This document shows positions 15,099 through 24,479 of a stretch of 64,000 bases of DNA, piece by piece. Made by a program: the position numbers and the translations under genes. Under the pieces are notes generated by a model. The model searched no databases, was not told the DNA's origin, and saw nothing but the letters and a program-made list of their open reading frames with translations. The stretch comes from Acidobacteriota bacterium (GTDB taxonomy: Bacteria; Acidobacteriota; Thermoanaerobaculia; Multivoradales; JBCCEF01): the NCBI GenBank assembly GCA_039030395.1, contig JBCCEF010000001.1:118258-182257 (forward strand). The letters are read 5' to 3'. Within the stretch, counting starts at the first letter, position 1. Each line of letters starts with the position of its first letter.

Positions 15099-17527
15099 TC
15101 TCGAACCTCCGCTCGCTGAACCCGTCCCGATGGCTGGAGGCGATCGCCTCGCTGGTGATCTTGATCGCCGTTCTGCTCTCCAATCCCTACAGCTCCGAGG
15201 CCTTCGAGGGCAATCGGTTCGTCTTCTCCTGGCTGCTGGCGGGTTTGTTGATGATCCCCCTGACCGCCACGGCGCGCCAACGCAGGCGGGACCTGTACCA
15301 AGACCCTCTCACCCTCGCCGCCCTCGCCTTTCTGGCCACGACGGCGCTGGCGATGGCCACCTCGATTCTCCCAGCGCGGAGTTTCTGGGGCGTGCCGCCG
15401 CGGCTGCACGGCGGCCTGACGGTGACCGCTCTGGTGGTGATCCTGCTCGCCTGCCGGCCGCTCGCCGATCGACCCCGGGCCCGCCGTCGCCTGGCCCGCG
15501 GCCTGGTGTTCGCCGTTTCCGTGGCGGCCGCCTACGGGGTCTGCCAGCATTTCGGTTTCGATCCCATCCGCCTGGCCGAAGGCTGGCCCGATCGGGTGAC
15601 CGGCACCCAGGGCAATCCGATCTTCTTCGGTGCTGTTCTCGCCCTCGGCGCGCCCTGGACCCTGGCGGAGCTCCTGCGGCACCGAGGGGCCCGCGCCGTG
15701 GCCCTCGGTGCACTGCTCGCGCTCCAGCTCCTCGCCCTGTGGTGGACCGGCAGCCGCGGCCCACAACTCGCCGCCGGCCTCGGAATGGTGACCACCGCCC
15801 TGGCGCTCTATCGGACGAAGGTGCAGCGCCGCTGGTGGATCGCCGCGGCCGTCGCCCTGGCGGCTCTAGGGCTCGGTGCGCTGTTCGGTTTGCAAGAACG
15901 CGGTTGGAAGACCGTCACCGAGCGTCAGCTCATCTGGGCCACGACGTTGGAGATCTACCAGCAGGCGCCGGCGCGGCGACAGCTCTTCGGCCATGGACCG
16001 GACACCTTCCCCTGGGTCGTCAGTCCCGAGCTACCGGCGGAACTGCCGGCGACGGCGGGCCGGCCGGACGCCACCTACGACCGCGCCCACCAGACCCTTC
16101 TGCAACTCGCGGTCGAGACCGGTATCCTCGGGGTGCTGGCCTGGCTCTCCCTGCTGGGGATTGCCTTCGCCCGTCTCATCCGGCGGCCCCTGCTCACAGC
16201 GGTCGGATCCCTTGCCGGTGGCGTTGTCGCCGGCGGAATCCTCGGATGGATAGCCGCTGCGGAACGGGTCGCCTTGGGGATCGGCCTCGGTGGGCTGACG
16301 GCGGCCCTCGTCTTGCTGCTCGTCCGGGCCGCATCGCTTCCGCCGTCAACTGCCGCCATGATCGGCTCTCTGCTGGCGGCCTTTGCCCACGGCCTGGTCG
16401 CTCCGCGCAGCACCGGGGCCGAAATCCTGCTCTGGCTGCTGCTCGCACTGTTCGTACCGCGAACCGTTCCGTCGCCCGCGCAAGACGATCCGGAGAAGGG
16501 GCTCTCCCTCATTTGGGTCGCCGGAGCCCTGGCGATCATGATGTTCGGTCTTTGGACGCCCCCGCAGGTGGCCGGTGGACTCCGCATCGGCCCGTGGATC
16601 GCCCTGTTGACGGTCGCTGGCCCGGCGTTTCTCGTCGGCGTGGTGTGGACCGGCTCGCGGCCCGGGCTGACGACCTCCCAGTCGAGGGCCGCCAGCGGCT
16701 CGACGATCGGTCTGCTGGCCGGCCTGGTGCTCTTCGCCGCAAGCCTCGCCGCTGCCCTTCCCAAACTCGATGCCTTCGCCCACATGCGTCGCGGCGATGC
16801 GGCCTTCACCGACCGGCAACTCGGCATCGCCGCGGCGGAGTACGGCGCGGCGGTGGAGCGCTTCGAGAGCTGCGATTCCTGCCGCCTGGCCGCCTTCCGA
16901 GCGCGCATCCAAGACTCCGGCGGCGATGCCCTGATCCGGCGAGGAATCGATGCCGAACTCGCGGCGGCCGCCCGGAAGAACCCCTACGAAGCAAACTATC
17001 CCCGCGAGCGGGCCTACCTCCAGGCGCGGTCGGCGTCTCGGGCCGGCGATCGAGCGTCCCACCAGCGGCACGTGGCCGCTGCCGAGAGACATTTCGCCCA
17101 GGCCGCCGAGCTCGCGCCGACGGACGCTCGACTGCTCCGCCTATGGGCCAATCTCGAACTCGAAGAAGGGCGGCCCGGGCAGGCCCGGAATCGGCTCGAA
17201 AAGGCCGTCGCACTGAGCCCCGACAGTCCCGACGGCCACCTCCTGCTCGCCCGCGCCCAGCTCGATCTCGGCCAAACGGAGGACGCCTGGACGGCGGTGC
17301 GGCGCGCCCTCGACCTCCACCCCGAACGGGTCAAAGAAACGGTCAGTGCCGTCGCCAACGCCCGGCCGCCGCGCTGGCGCGCGCTACGCGATTGGGCCCT
17401 GGTGGCGGCCGTCCTCGGTCGCGGGGCCGAAGGGCGGGAGGTACTCGAGCGCGCCCGGCGTCTCGCCCCACCCTCGGAACGAGACCGATTGATCGAGCTG
17501 GAAAAAACCCTGCTGGCGCGGGAATGA
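15095..17527 (+). CDS. O-antigen ligase / Wzy-type polymerase with C-terminal TPR region
   Basis: About 810 aa. The first 560 residues are a polytopic membrane region; WTGSRGPQLAAG and RAHQTLLQLAVETGILG (near residue 330) match the Wzy_C/WaaL periplasmic loop family. The last 200 residues are TPR-like helices (ELAPTDARLLRLWANLE, LSPDSPDGHLLLARAQLD). Such proteins polymerise or ligate undecaprenyl-linked glycans on the periplasmic face. The start is uncertain: a CTG at 15095 would give a CTGA overlap like the neighbouring junctions, though GGGAGG then lies only 2 nt away. TTG at 15038 and GTG at 15155 are alternatives; no ATG lies in frame near the N-terminus. Confidence 0.8.
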   Translation: MISNLRSLNPSRWLEAIASLVILIAVLLSNPYSSEAFEGNRFVFSWLLAGLLMIPLTATARQRRRDLYQDPLTLAALAFLATTALAMATSILPARSFWGVPPRLHGGLTVTALVVILLACRPLADRPRARRRLARGLVFAVSVAAAYGVCQHFGFDPIRLAEGWPDRVTGTQGNPIFFGAVLALGAPWTLAELLRHRGARAVALGALLALQLLALWWTGSRGPQLAAGLGMVTTALALYRTKVQRRWWIAAAVALAALGLGALFGLQERGWKTVTERQLIWATTLEIYQQAPARRQLFGHGPDTFPWVVSPELPAELPATAGRPDATYDRAHQTLLQLAVETGILGVLAWLSLLGIAFARLIRRPLLTAVGSLAGGVVAGGILGWIAAAERVALGIGLGGLTAALVLLLVRAASLPPSTAAMIGSLLAAFAHGLVAPRSTGAEILLWLLLALFVPRTVPSPAQDDPEKGLSLIWVAGALAIMMFGLWTPPQVAGGLRIGPWIALLTVAGPAFLVGVVWTGSRPGLTTSQSRAASGSTIGLLAGLVLFAASLAAALPKLDAFAHMRRGDAAFTDRQLGIAAAEYGAAVERFESCDSCRLAAFRARIQDSGGDALIRRGIDAELAAAARKNPYEANYPRERAYLQARSASRAGDRASHQRHVAAAERHFAQAAELAPTDARLLRLWANLELEEGRPGQARNRLEKAVALSPDSPDGHLLLARAQLDLGQTEDAWTAVRRALDLHPERVKETVSAVANARPPRWRALRDWALVAAVLGRGAEGREVLERARRLAPPSERDRLIELEKTLLARE

Positions 17528-18882
17528 CCCTCCCCGGCACCCATCGCCTGAAGGGCTACGCCAGGTCCGCCCTCCACGAGCTGCGCCATCGCGCAACTCT
17601 TCGCAAGCTGCGGCGGGAAGCGTCCGGCCGGCAGCCCAGGATCCTCGCCATCGCCGGCTGGAACTTCCCGGTGTACTCCCAGACCTTCGTCTATCAAGAG
17701 CTGACCCAACTGAGCCGCGCCGGCTTCGATCTGCGGATGGCCTACTCCGGCGGCGGCGAGAAGTGGGAACTCGACCCGGCCTTCACCGCCCTCGACGTGC
17801 ACAAGATCTGGCTCGCCTCGGCCGCCGCCACGGCCCGCCGGGAAATCGCCTACTTCCGGCGTCGGCAGCCTCAGGGGGTGACCGCGGTGCTGCGCGACCT
17901 CCACCGCGAAACGGGCCTGTCCGAGGGAGAGCTGGAGGCTCACCGCGACGTCGGACGAGGTTTCATCTTCGCCCGCCTCGCCGAGGCCCTGGGCGCGAAC
18001 TACCTACACAGCTACTTCTTCTACGAAGGCAGCCTCGCCTGCTTCGTGGCCTCGCGGCTGCTGCGCTTGCCCCGCGGCGTGAGCTGCTATGCCGATCACC
18101 AGCTACGGGACTACCCGCTGAAAATCCAGCGCCTGCAGCTCACCGAAGCGGCGCTGGTGGTGGCGACCTCGCACCGCATCGCGCGGGAAGTCCACACCCT
18201 GGCTCCGAACCTCGACGAAGATCACCTGCTGATCAAGCCCAACGCCATCGACACCGGACGCTTCCCGGTAGTGGATCGAGACGACAAGGCAGACGGCCCT
18301 CTGCGCCTGCTCTCGGTCTGTCGTCTGGAGCCCAAGAAGGGCCTCACCACCTTGCTCACCGCCGTCGCCGAGTTGCGGCGGCGTGGAGTGGCCGTCGAGC
18401 TGCGCCAGGCCGGCGGCAGCGACCGAAACCACCCGGGCCACCTCCGGGAGCTGGAGCGCCTCGGAGAGGATCTCGCCCTGGGCGGGGCGCTCCGCTTCCT
18501 CGGCCCACTCCCCACCCGGGAAGTCGTCTCCGAACTCCACCGGGCGCAGGTGTTCGTCGCCCCCTACGAGGCGACCGCCGGCGGCGACAAGGACGGCGTT
18601 CCCACCAGCCTGATGGAGGCGATGTCGAGCGGTCTGCCGGTGGTGGCCGCCGACAGCGGGTCGATCGCCGAGCTGGTCACCGATGGCCGCGACGGCCTGC
18701 TGGTGCCGGCCGGCGACCCGTCGGCCCTCGCCGACGCCGTCACCCGCCTCGCCGCCTCGCCCGAAGAACGCGAACGCCTCGCCACTGAAGCCGCCGCCAC
18801 CGTCCGCCAACGCTTCGATGTGAAGGTTTGCGAACCCGCCCTACATCAACGGATTCGCCACCTGCTACGGAGGGAGGGCTAG
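17524..18882 (+). CDS. GT4 family glycosyltransferase (colanic-acid WcaL-like)
   Basis: 452 aa, ATG at 17524 overlapping the previous stop (ATGA). The N-terminal half has IAGWNFPVYSQTFVYQEL and YLHSYFFYEGSLACFVA; the C-terminal half carries LLSVCRLEPKKGLTTLL, LRFLGPLPTREVV, VFVAPYEATAGGDKDGVPTSLMEAM and GLLVPAGDPSALADA. This layout is that of WcaL/AmsK-type transferases, which add a sugar to a lipid-linked exopolysaccharide unit. It is the last gene of the plus-strand glycan operon and its stop codon overlaps that of the convergent permease gene by 4 bp. Confidence 0.85.
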   Translation: MTLPGTHRLKGYARSALHELRHRATLRKLRREASGRQPRILAIAGWNFPVYSQTFVYQELTQLSRAGFDLRMAYSGGGEKWELDPAFTALDVHKIWLASAAATARREIAYFRRRQPQGVTAVLRDLHRETGLSEGELEAHRDVGRGFIFARLAEALGANYLHSYFFYEGSLACFVASRLLRLPRGVSCYADHQLRDYPLKIQRLQLTEAALVVATSHRIAREVHTLAPNLDEDHLLIKPNAIDTGRFPVVDRDDKADGPLRLLSVCRLEPKKGLTTLLTAVAELRRRGVAVELRQAGGSDRNHPGHLRELERLGEDLALGGALRFLGPLPTREVVSELHRAQVFVAPYEATAGGDKDGVPTSLMEAMSSGLPVVAADSGSIAELVTDGRDGLLVPAGDPSALADAVTRLAASPEERERLATEAAATVRQRFDVKVCEPALHQRIRHLLRREG

Positions 18883-19721
18883 GCGCCGGTACGCTCGATG
18901 ACGATCGGCAGGGCGAGGCGATAGACAAACCACGCCAGCGGCAGCAACACCACCACCAGAAGGAGGGCCAGGATCAACCACCAGCCCTCCGCCGCTGAAG
19001 TGCCCTGAACGATCAACTCCCGCGCCGTCACCAGCAGCGGACTCACCGGGTTGGCGCGTACCAGAGCGCGCAGCAAACCCGCTTCGGGCACCGAATAGAA
19101 GATCGGCGTCAAGAAGAACCACGCGGTGATCGAGGCCTGGAGCGCACGGGACACGTCGCGGTAGAGCGCCGCAAAGGGCGCCAGCAGCAAGCCGAAGGCG
19201 GTGCCCAGGGCAACCAGAGCGAGGATCGCCAGCGGCGCCAACAGTACCCCCCAGCCCGGCCGCGCACCCAGGATCGCCATCGCCAGGGCCACCAGCGCCA
19301 GCTTCGCCGCCAGGTGGATTCCCACCCGCCCGAGGGCCGCCAGGATGAAGGCCTCCGGCGGCAGGTCGAGCTTCGCCAGGGTCGGCAGCTCCGTCGCTAG
19401 GGTTTCGATCTGCAGATTCATCGCCTCGACGAAGGTCTGCCACAGCACCACCCCCACCAACACGAACACCGGGAAGGACATGCCCAGCTCGCCCGGCCGG
19501 ATCAGCTCGCCACGCTGCGCCAGGGTGGCCCACAGCACCAAGCCGAGGGGCGGCAGGAAGAGCAGCAGCCAGCCGAGGAGGGACGGGCGATGGTCGGCGG
19601 CGAAACCGCGCCGCACCCACTGCCGGGCAAGGGGCGGCGCGCTCTTGAGATCACGCCACATGCGGCGCCAGCGCTGACGGTGGCTCGATTCCCCGTCGTA
19701 GACGATTTCGACCCCCTTCAC
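18879..19721 (-). CDS. ABC-2 type polysaccharide export permease (Wzm/KpsM-like)
   Basis: 280 aa with a cytoplasmic N-terminus and about six membrane segments (LGWLLLFLPPLGLVLWATL, FVLVGVVLWQTFVEAM, LALVALAMAILG, LLAPLAILALVALGTAFGLLL, ITAWFFLTPIFYSVPE, LILALLLVVVLLPLAWFVY). The pattern including FFLTPIFYS and NPVSPLLVTARELI is characteristic of the Wzm family, which exports lipid-linked polysaccharide across the inner membrane with an ATPase (Wzt). No ATPase gene is found in this window. GTG start at 19721 overlaps the upstream gene's stop (GTGA). Confidence 0.85.
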   Translation of the reverse strand: MKGVEIVYDGESSHRQRWRRMWRDLKSAPPLARQWVRRGFAADHRPSLLGWLLLFLPPLGLVLWATLAQRGELIRPGELGMSFPVFVLVGVVLWQTFVEAMNLQIETLATELPTLAKLDLPPEAFILAALGRVGIHLAAKLALVALAMAILGARPGWGVLLAPLAILALVALGTAFGLLLAPFAALYRDVSRALQASITAWFFLTPIFYSVPEAGLLRALVRANPVSPLLVTARELIVQGTSAAEGWWLILALLLVVVLLPLAWFVYRLALPIVIERTGA

Positions 19722-21061
19722 GGCGGACCCTCCAGCCGTTCATCGAGCCAGCGCCAGACGAGCCAATCATCGTCCCCCCAGTGGTGGTAAACGTGCACCA
19801 GGAAGGGCTCGATCCACCGCTCCTCGCCGCCCAGGGAGAATCCTTCCCGCGGCGAGAACTCCAGATCCGGCCGCTGGTAGTCGGCCAGGAAATTGAACTC
19901 CATGGGCAGGGTGCTCTGCTCCTCGAGTCCCAGAGACCAAACCGCCGCCACCAGGGTGCCCTGATCGCGGTCGAGCCAGTGGGGGTCGTCGAAGATGTCG
20001 AGGGTCATGCGGTGCCAACGTTCGAAAAAGGGTGCCGCCTCGGGTCCGAAGAGAATCACGCCGCCGTTCCAGTGGCGCCAATCTCCGTCCGGGATGTCCA
20101 CCCGGAAGCGCTCGCCGATCGCCTGGCGGAGATGGTCGCAGCGGCGGTGAAACACCGCCTCGCCGGCGGCGTCGAGCCACAGATCACGTTCGGCATCGTA
20201 GCGAAAGGGACTCGTTCGCTCGACGTGCCAGGGCACATCCCGCAGCACCACCCGGCCCTGCCGGTCCAGCCAGTGGCGTTCCTCCTCGTGCCAATGGACA
20301 TCGAGGTCGCGGCGAATGCGCTCGGTCACCGGTCCCAGATGGGCATCGATCACCCGATCCGGATCGCGGTGGCGCCACAGCTCCCAGGTTTGGCGCGCCC
20401 CGATGCGGCGCAGCACCCGGGTGAGCATGCCCCAGGCCAGGGCGACGGGACGGTCCCCCAGACGATCGAGGTAGGCGCGCAGTTGATCGCGCCGCCAGCC
20501 GATCTCCGGCGGCGGCTGCCGGTAGCGGTCGTCGTGCCGCTCCAGCGCCTCTTCGACCCGCCGGCGCAGCGGCCAAACCTCTGGATCGACCCTTTCGAAG
20601 GACTGGATCAGCCCGTCGAGCTGGCGCGCCCGGCGCTCCTTGTCGGCATTCCAGCAGCCGCAGTCGACGGCGCAGGGACTGAAGTCGTCCAGCCGGCAGT
20701 GGTCCGAGGCGAACACCGCCGGCCCGAAGTCATAGAGGAAGACCTGCTCCACCCCCTTCTTGACGGCCAGCACATCCGCATCCAGGTAGCAGTAGCGATA
20801 GGACGCATCAAGGTGTCGCGGCAGCGACGTCTTGAGCCAGATGCTGGCCTGACGGTGGTCGAGCGCTTCGGGAGTGGCGACGTCGATCACCTCGGCCACT
20901 CCCTCGCCGGCCACGACCGGCCGCTGATTGCGGCCGGCATCGGTCACCACCACCACCTCGCGGTCGGCGAAGCGCTGCAAGTGAGCGACGGCCCGCTCCA
21001 TTTGTTCGAGGTACGTGGCCTCGCCGCACACCGCGAAGACAAAGCGCTCACGGGCTCTCAT
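19718..21061 (-). CDS. Nucleotide-diphospho-sugar transferase-like protein
   Basis: 447 aa from ATG at 21061 (ATGA overlap with the asparagine synthetase stop). It begins RERFVFAVCGEATYLEQM and has a GT-A fold pattern: ASIWLKTSLPRHL, the DxD motif in YCYLDADVLAV near residue 100, then WNGGVILFGPEAAPFFERW, the aspartates of HWLDRDQGTL, and MEFNFLADYQ. That order is typical of GT8/GT77-like transferases using nucleotide sugars and a metal ion. Between residues about 250 and 350 there is an unusual W/H/D-rich stretch (HWHEEERHWLDRQG, DVPWHVERTSP, LWLDAAGEAVF) that I do not recognise. It sits in the UbiA-AsnB-permease operon, so a role in glycan synthesis is likely. Confidence 0.65.
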   Translation of the reverse strand: MRARERFVFAVCGEATYLEQMERAVAHLQRFADREVVVVTDAGRNQRPVVAGEGVAEVIDVATPEALDHRQASIWLKTSLPRHLDASYRYCYLDADVLAVKKGVEQVFLYDFGPAVFASDHCRLDDFSPCAVDCGCWNADKERRARQLDGLIQSFERVDPEVWPLRRRVEEALERHDDRYRQPPPEIGWRRDQLRAYLDRLGDRPVALAWGMLTRVLRRIGARQTWELWRHRDPDRVIDAHLGPVTERIRRDLDVHWHEEERHWLDRQGRVVLRDVPWHVERTSPFRYDAERDLWLDAAGEAVFHRRCDHLRQAIGERFRVDIPDGDWRHWNGGVILFGPEAAPFFERWHRMTLDIFDDPHWLDRDQGTLVAAVWSLGLEEQSTLPMEFNFLADYQRPDLEFSPREGFSLGGEERWIEPFLVHVYHHWGDDDWLVWRWLDERLEGPP

Positions 21062-22812
21062 GAGGCCATCCACCGGCGGTACCAGAGTTCGAGGACCAGC
21101 AGCTTCCAGCGGCGCCACGGGCCACCGGTCTCCACCATCGTCCGCAGGCCGGCGGCGGAAAACACGCCGTCGCGCACCAGACGCGCGTCGCCGAGGGCGG
21201 CGAGCCGCCGCCGGTCGAGGCGGTAGTAGTGATCCGGGCCGACGAAGCCCTGCTTCGGCCGCTCCAAGATCCGCCGCGGAATCTTGCCGGCGAGAAACTC
21301 CGCCAGCAAAGGTTTTTGTCTCCCGGCGCGGTACACCGTCTGCCGCGGCAAGGCGTAGACGAAGTCAAACAACCGATGGTCTAGGAACGGCACCCGGGCT
21401 TCGAGGGAAGCGGCCATCGTCGCCCGGTCGACCTTGGTCAGCACCAGCTCTCCCATGAAGGAGCGCAAATCCAACCATTGCAGCCCTGCGAGCGACCGAT
21501 CGAGAGTCGTGGCCTCATCCACCTCCTCCAGGCAAGAGCGATAAAACCAGAGCGGGTCCGCCGGAAGGGCATCGCGACGATCCGGGTGGATCAACCGCTC
21601 CAGTTCGCCCTCCGCAAAGGAACCCATCGCCATCGCCTCGCCATAGAAGGACACCAGATCCGCCACGGGAGCGGCCGCCGCGGCCAGGCGATGGTGCCAG
21701 GCATAGCCGCCGAACAGCTCATCGGCCCCCTCCCCGGAGAGCACGCCCTTGACCCGGTTGGCGGCGAGGGCGGCCACCGCCAAGGTGGGGAGGGTCGAAA
21801 TGTCCGCCACCGGCTCGTCGAAGACCTCCGCCAGGCGCTCGACCAGGGCCAGGCTCTCCAACCCGAGAAGCCAGCGATGATTCGGCAACCCGAAGGCCGC
21901 GGCCACCGCCGCCGCATCGGAGTGCTCGCTGTCCTGCCAGTGGGAAAAACCGATGGAAAAGGTCGGATATTCGCCGTTCCGCCGGGCCGTCATCGCCGCG
22001 AGGGCGCTCGAGTCCATGCCGCCGCTCAGTAGGGACCCGAGCGGCGCGTCGGCGGCAGTGTGGGAGACCACCGCATCGGCAAACAGCTCCTCGAAGCGGG
22101 CGCCGACATCCTCGACACCGTTTTCCTCACGGCTCGGCCGCCAGTGCCGCCAGGTGCGCACTTCTCCACTCTCCAGCTCGCAGAACAAGGCGTGCGCCGG
22201 CGGCAGCTTTGCCAAGCCCCGGAAGATGCACTTCGGGCTCGGCACGAAGCGGTAGACGAGGAAATCGCACAGGGCGGATAGATCGACCTGCCGCGGGATC
22301 TCCGGGTGCGCCACCAGCGCGCGCGGCTCCGAGGCGAAGGCGAACCGCCCTTCGCCTCGAAAGTAGTAGAGCGGCTTGATCCCAAAGCGGTCCCGCGCCA
22401 GCAGCAAGCCATTGCGCCGGCGATCCCACAGCGCGAAGGCGTACATCCCTTCGAGGCGTTCCAGAAGCCCCTCTCCCCACTCCTCCCAACCGTGGGCCAG
22501 AATCTCCGTGTCGCACCGCGAACGGAACCGGTGTCCCCTGCCCTCGAGCTGCCGCCGGAGAGCACGAAAGTTGTAGATCTCACCGTTGAAGGTGACCTGG
22601 ACGGAGCCGTCCTCGTTGGCCATCGGCTGCCGGCCGGCGTCCGACGGATCGCACAGCGACAGCCGGCGGTTGCCGAGGGCGACGGCGGCGTCCGGCGACA
22701 TCCAGGTGTCGGCATCGTCCGGACCGCGATGGTGCAACAGATCGCGCCGCCGGTCGAAGGCCTGGCGGTCGATCGGTCCCCGCGCGGAGACCTCCCCGAC
22801 AATGCCGCACAC
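21058..22812 (-). CDS. asnB: Glutamine-hydrolysing asparagine synthetase family amidotransferase
   Basis: 584 aa. The initiator Met is followed by Cys (MCGIVGEVSARG), the nucleophile of class II glutamine amidotransferases. NGEIYNF and LLHHRGPDD follow, then DRFGIKPLYYF. The synthetase half has the PP-loop SLLSGGMDSSALAAMTAR near residue 260 and LSGEGADELFGGYAWH. The reaction uses glutamine and ATP to amidate an acid, typically aspartate. Paralogues inside polysaccharide clusters are thought to amidate sugar acids or other acceptors. The neighbours (UbiA prenyltransferase, sugar transferase, permease) favour that specialised role over housekeeping asparagine synthesis. Confidence 0.88.
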   Translation of the reverse strand: MCGIVGEVSARGPIDRQAFDRRRDLLHHRGPDDADTWMSPDAAVALGNRRLSLCDPSDAGRQPMANEDGSVQVTFNGEIYNFRALRRQLEGRGHRFRSRCDTEILAHGWEEWGEGLLERLEGMYAFALWDRRRNGLLLARDRFGIKPLYYFRGEGRFAFASEPRALVAHPEIPRQVDLSALCDFLVYRFVPSPKCIFRGLAKLPPAHALFCELESGEVRTWRHWRPSREENGVEDVGARFEELFADAVVSHTAADAPLGSLLSGGMDSSALAAMTARRNGEYPTFSIGFSHWQDSEHSDAAAVAAAFGLPNHRWLLGLESLALVERLAEVFDEPVADISTLPTLAVAALAANRVKGVLSGEGADELFGGYAWHHRLAAAAAPVADLVSFYGEAMAMGSFAEGELERLIHPDRRDALPADPLWFYRSCLEEVDEATTLDRSLAGLQWLDLRSFMGELVLTKVDRATMAASLEARVPFLDHRLFDFVYALPRQTVYRAGRQKPLLAEFLAGKIPRRILERPKQGFVGPDHYYRLDRRRLAALGDARLVRDGVFSAAGLRTMVETGGPWRRWKLLVLELWYRRWMAS

Positions 22813-22839
22813 GAAGTCATCCCTCCCGCAGCGAAACCA

Positions 22840-23886
22840 TCAATCTCGCAGATTGCGCCAGATCGCCGGCAGGTCGCGGGACATCTGGCCGAAGAGGCGA
22901 GGGAACAGCAGAAGATGCAGCGGCAGCAACAGCACCCAGAGCGGATCCCGCGCGGCCAGAACCAGGATCAACACCGGACCCAGCCACTCCTCGTAGAAGT
23001 CGTTCAAGCACCAGACGAACTTGAGGCGGCGGTAGCGGCGCGGCAGGAACCACAGTTTCCAGGCGGAGAACTTCAAGAGGGTGAAGGCGGTGAAGGCCAC
23101 CAGCCCCCACCAGGCCGGCGCGAGGGCGACCAGCAGCAGGACCAGCGTGACGATCTCGACGGGCAGAAAAAGCCGATTGACCAGGGACAGCACGCGCAGC
23201 GGCGGCTGGGACGAACCGAAGGTCGCAATGCCGGCTCGGCGGTCGCCTTTTCGATCCTCGATCTGGTGCAACAGGATATTGCGCAGGCCCTTCGCCAACG
23301 CCCACACGATCACCGCACCCCCCAGCCATCGATCGTCCGGTGCCGGCGCGAAGACCAGCAGCGTGATCGCCACCGGCAGAAGATGACCGTACAGGGCGTC
23401 GGCCAACACCCCGAGAAGACCGCGCTCCTTCCAGCGCAGGGGAGGAACGCTGTAGACCATCAACAACAGCAGATGGAGCGCGAGGAAACCCGTCGCGAGG
23501 GCCGGCGCCTCTACGGTCGCCCAGGCGACCAGGCCCACCGCCAGAGAAACGACCACCAGGCCCAACCGGATCTTCGCACCGCCGGCCCCCGCCAGGGCAT
23601 CGGGCTTCCCCGCCCGCCGATCCTGAGCCGCATCGCACAGGTCGTTCAGGGTGTAGCCGAAGGTCGCCAGAGCGACCAAGGCGACGAGAAATCCGGGCAG
23701 CTTTCGCGCCATCGCCGCGGGCTCGGCCCCCAGTACCAGGCTGCCGTAGAGGCAGGCCACCACCACCGGCACCAAATGCGGCCACCAGTCGCCCAGCCGC
23801 AGCGCGGCCGACCAGGAGGATGCCCCCAGCGCTCTCCTCTCTCCTCCGACAGCCGGCAACGGATTGGTCTTCTCGACATGGATCAA
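22840..23886 (-). CDS. UbiA family prenyltransferase
   Basis: 348 aa integral membrane protein with about eight hydrophobic helices. Both aspartate-rich motifs of the UbiA superfamily are present: NDLCDAAQDRRAGKPDALA near residue 85 and HQIEDRKGDRRAG near residue 205, separated by the expected distance. These bind Mg-diphosphate of a polyprenyl donor. No ATG lies near the N-terminus; a TTG at 23886 is the likely start. It is 27 nt upstream of the amidotransferase gene and heads that operon, so the product is more plausibly a prenyl-linked carrier (as in decaprenyl-phosphate ribose synthesis) than a quinone, but this is inference. Confidence 0.8.
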   Translation of the reverse strand: MIHVEKTNPLPAVGGERRALGASSWSAALRLGDWWPHLVPVVVACLYGSLVLGAEPAAMARKLPGFLVALVALATFGYTLNDLCDAAQDRRAGKPDALAGAGGAKIRLGLVVVSLAVGLVAWATVEAPALATGFLALHLLLLMVYSVPPLRWKERGLLGVLADALYGHLLPVAITLLVFAPAPDDRWLGGAVIVWALAKGLRNILLHQIEDRKGDRRAGIATFGSSQPPLRVLSLVNRLFLPVEIVTLVLLLVALAPAWWGLVAFTAFTLLKFSAWKLWFLPRRYRRLKFVWCLNDFYEEWLGPVLILVLAARDPLWVLLLPLHLLLFPRLFGQMSRDLPAIWRNLRD

Positions 23887-23974
23887 GATGCCCGGATCCT
23901 ATCCCGTGGACGATTCGATGCCCTGCCTGAAATACTCGGAAGGACAACTCACTGAAAGTTACAGGACGGACGCC

Positions 23975-24472
23975 ATGAACCAACCCTCCGGCTACACCTC
24001 TCAACGCAGAGGAGAATTTCGCACCGGCACCTTCGGTGCCCTGTGCGACGAATTCGAGCGCGCCTCAAACGACTTCGCTCAACGGATCCTGGCGTTGACG
24101 GACGAGGAATACGTGGCGCCGCGAGTCGCTAGCGACAACCAGTTCGCATCGATCCAGCGGGTGGCACAGCACGTCGTACAGGCCGGCTACGGCCATTCGA
24201 ACCACCTGCGATTGGCCTTCGGAGTCGAGGGAGGACGAGTCGACGTTCCCCTCTTCCCGAGAACCGCCATCACTGAGCAGATGCAGACGGTCCACTCCTA
24301 CCTGACAAAGACCCTCGAAGGCCGCTGGCAAATGACCGACGAAGAGATCGAAGCGCTCGAGTTTTCCTCACGCTGGGGACCGACCTACCATCCGGAGCAG
24401 ATGCTCGAACACGCCATCGTCCACATCCTGCGGCACCGGCGCCAGATCGAGCGTTTGCTGGCGGAAGAGTGA
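23975..24472 (+). CDS. DinB family protein
   Basis: 165 aa, four-helix DinB/YfiT-like fold. The metal-ligand histidines expected in the family are seen in VAQHVVQAGYGHSNHLR and at the end in LEHAIVHILRHRRQIERLL. The family binds a divalent metal and includes thiol-dependent transferases; most members have no known substrate. I chose the ATG at 23975 (AGGACGGA upstream). The frame extends upstream to 23864, but that portion overlaps the divergent UbiA gene and has no family-like sequence. Confidence 0.75.
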   Translation: MNQPSGYTSQRRGEFRTGTFGALCDEFERASNDFAQRILALTDEEYVAPRVASDNQFASIQRVAQHVVQAGYGHSNHLRLAFGVEGGRVDVPLFPRTAITEQMQTVHSYLTKTLEGRWQMTDEEIEALEFSSRWGPTYHPEQMLEHAIVHILRHRRQIERLLAEE

Positions 24473-24479
24473 GCCGCCA

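Noticed and set aside
22306-23955. 549-codon plus-strand frame across asnB and the UbiA gene
   Set aside because: Gln/Arg-rich shadow of two well-supported minus-strand genes.
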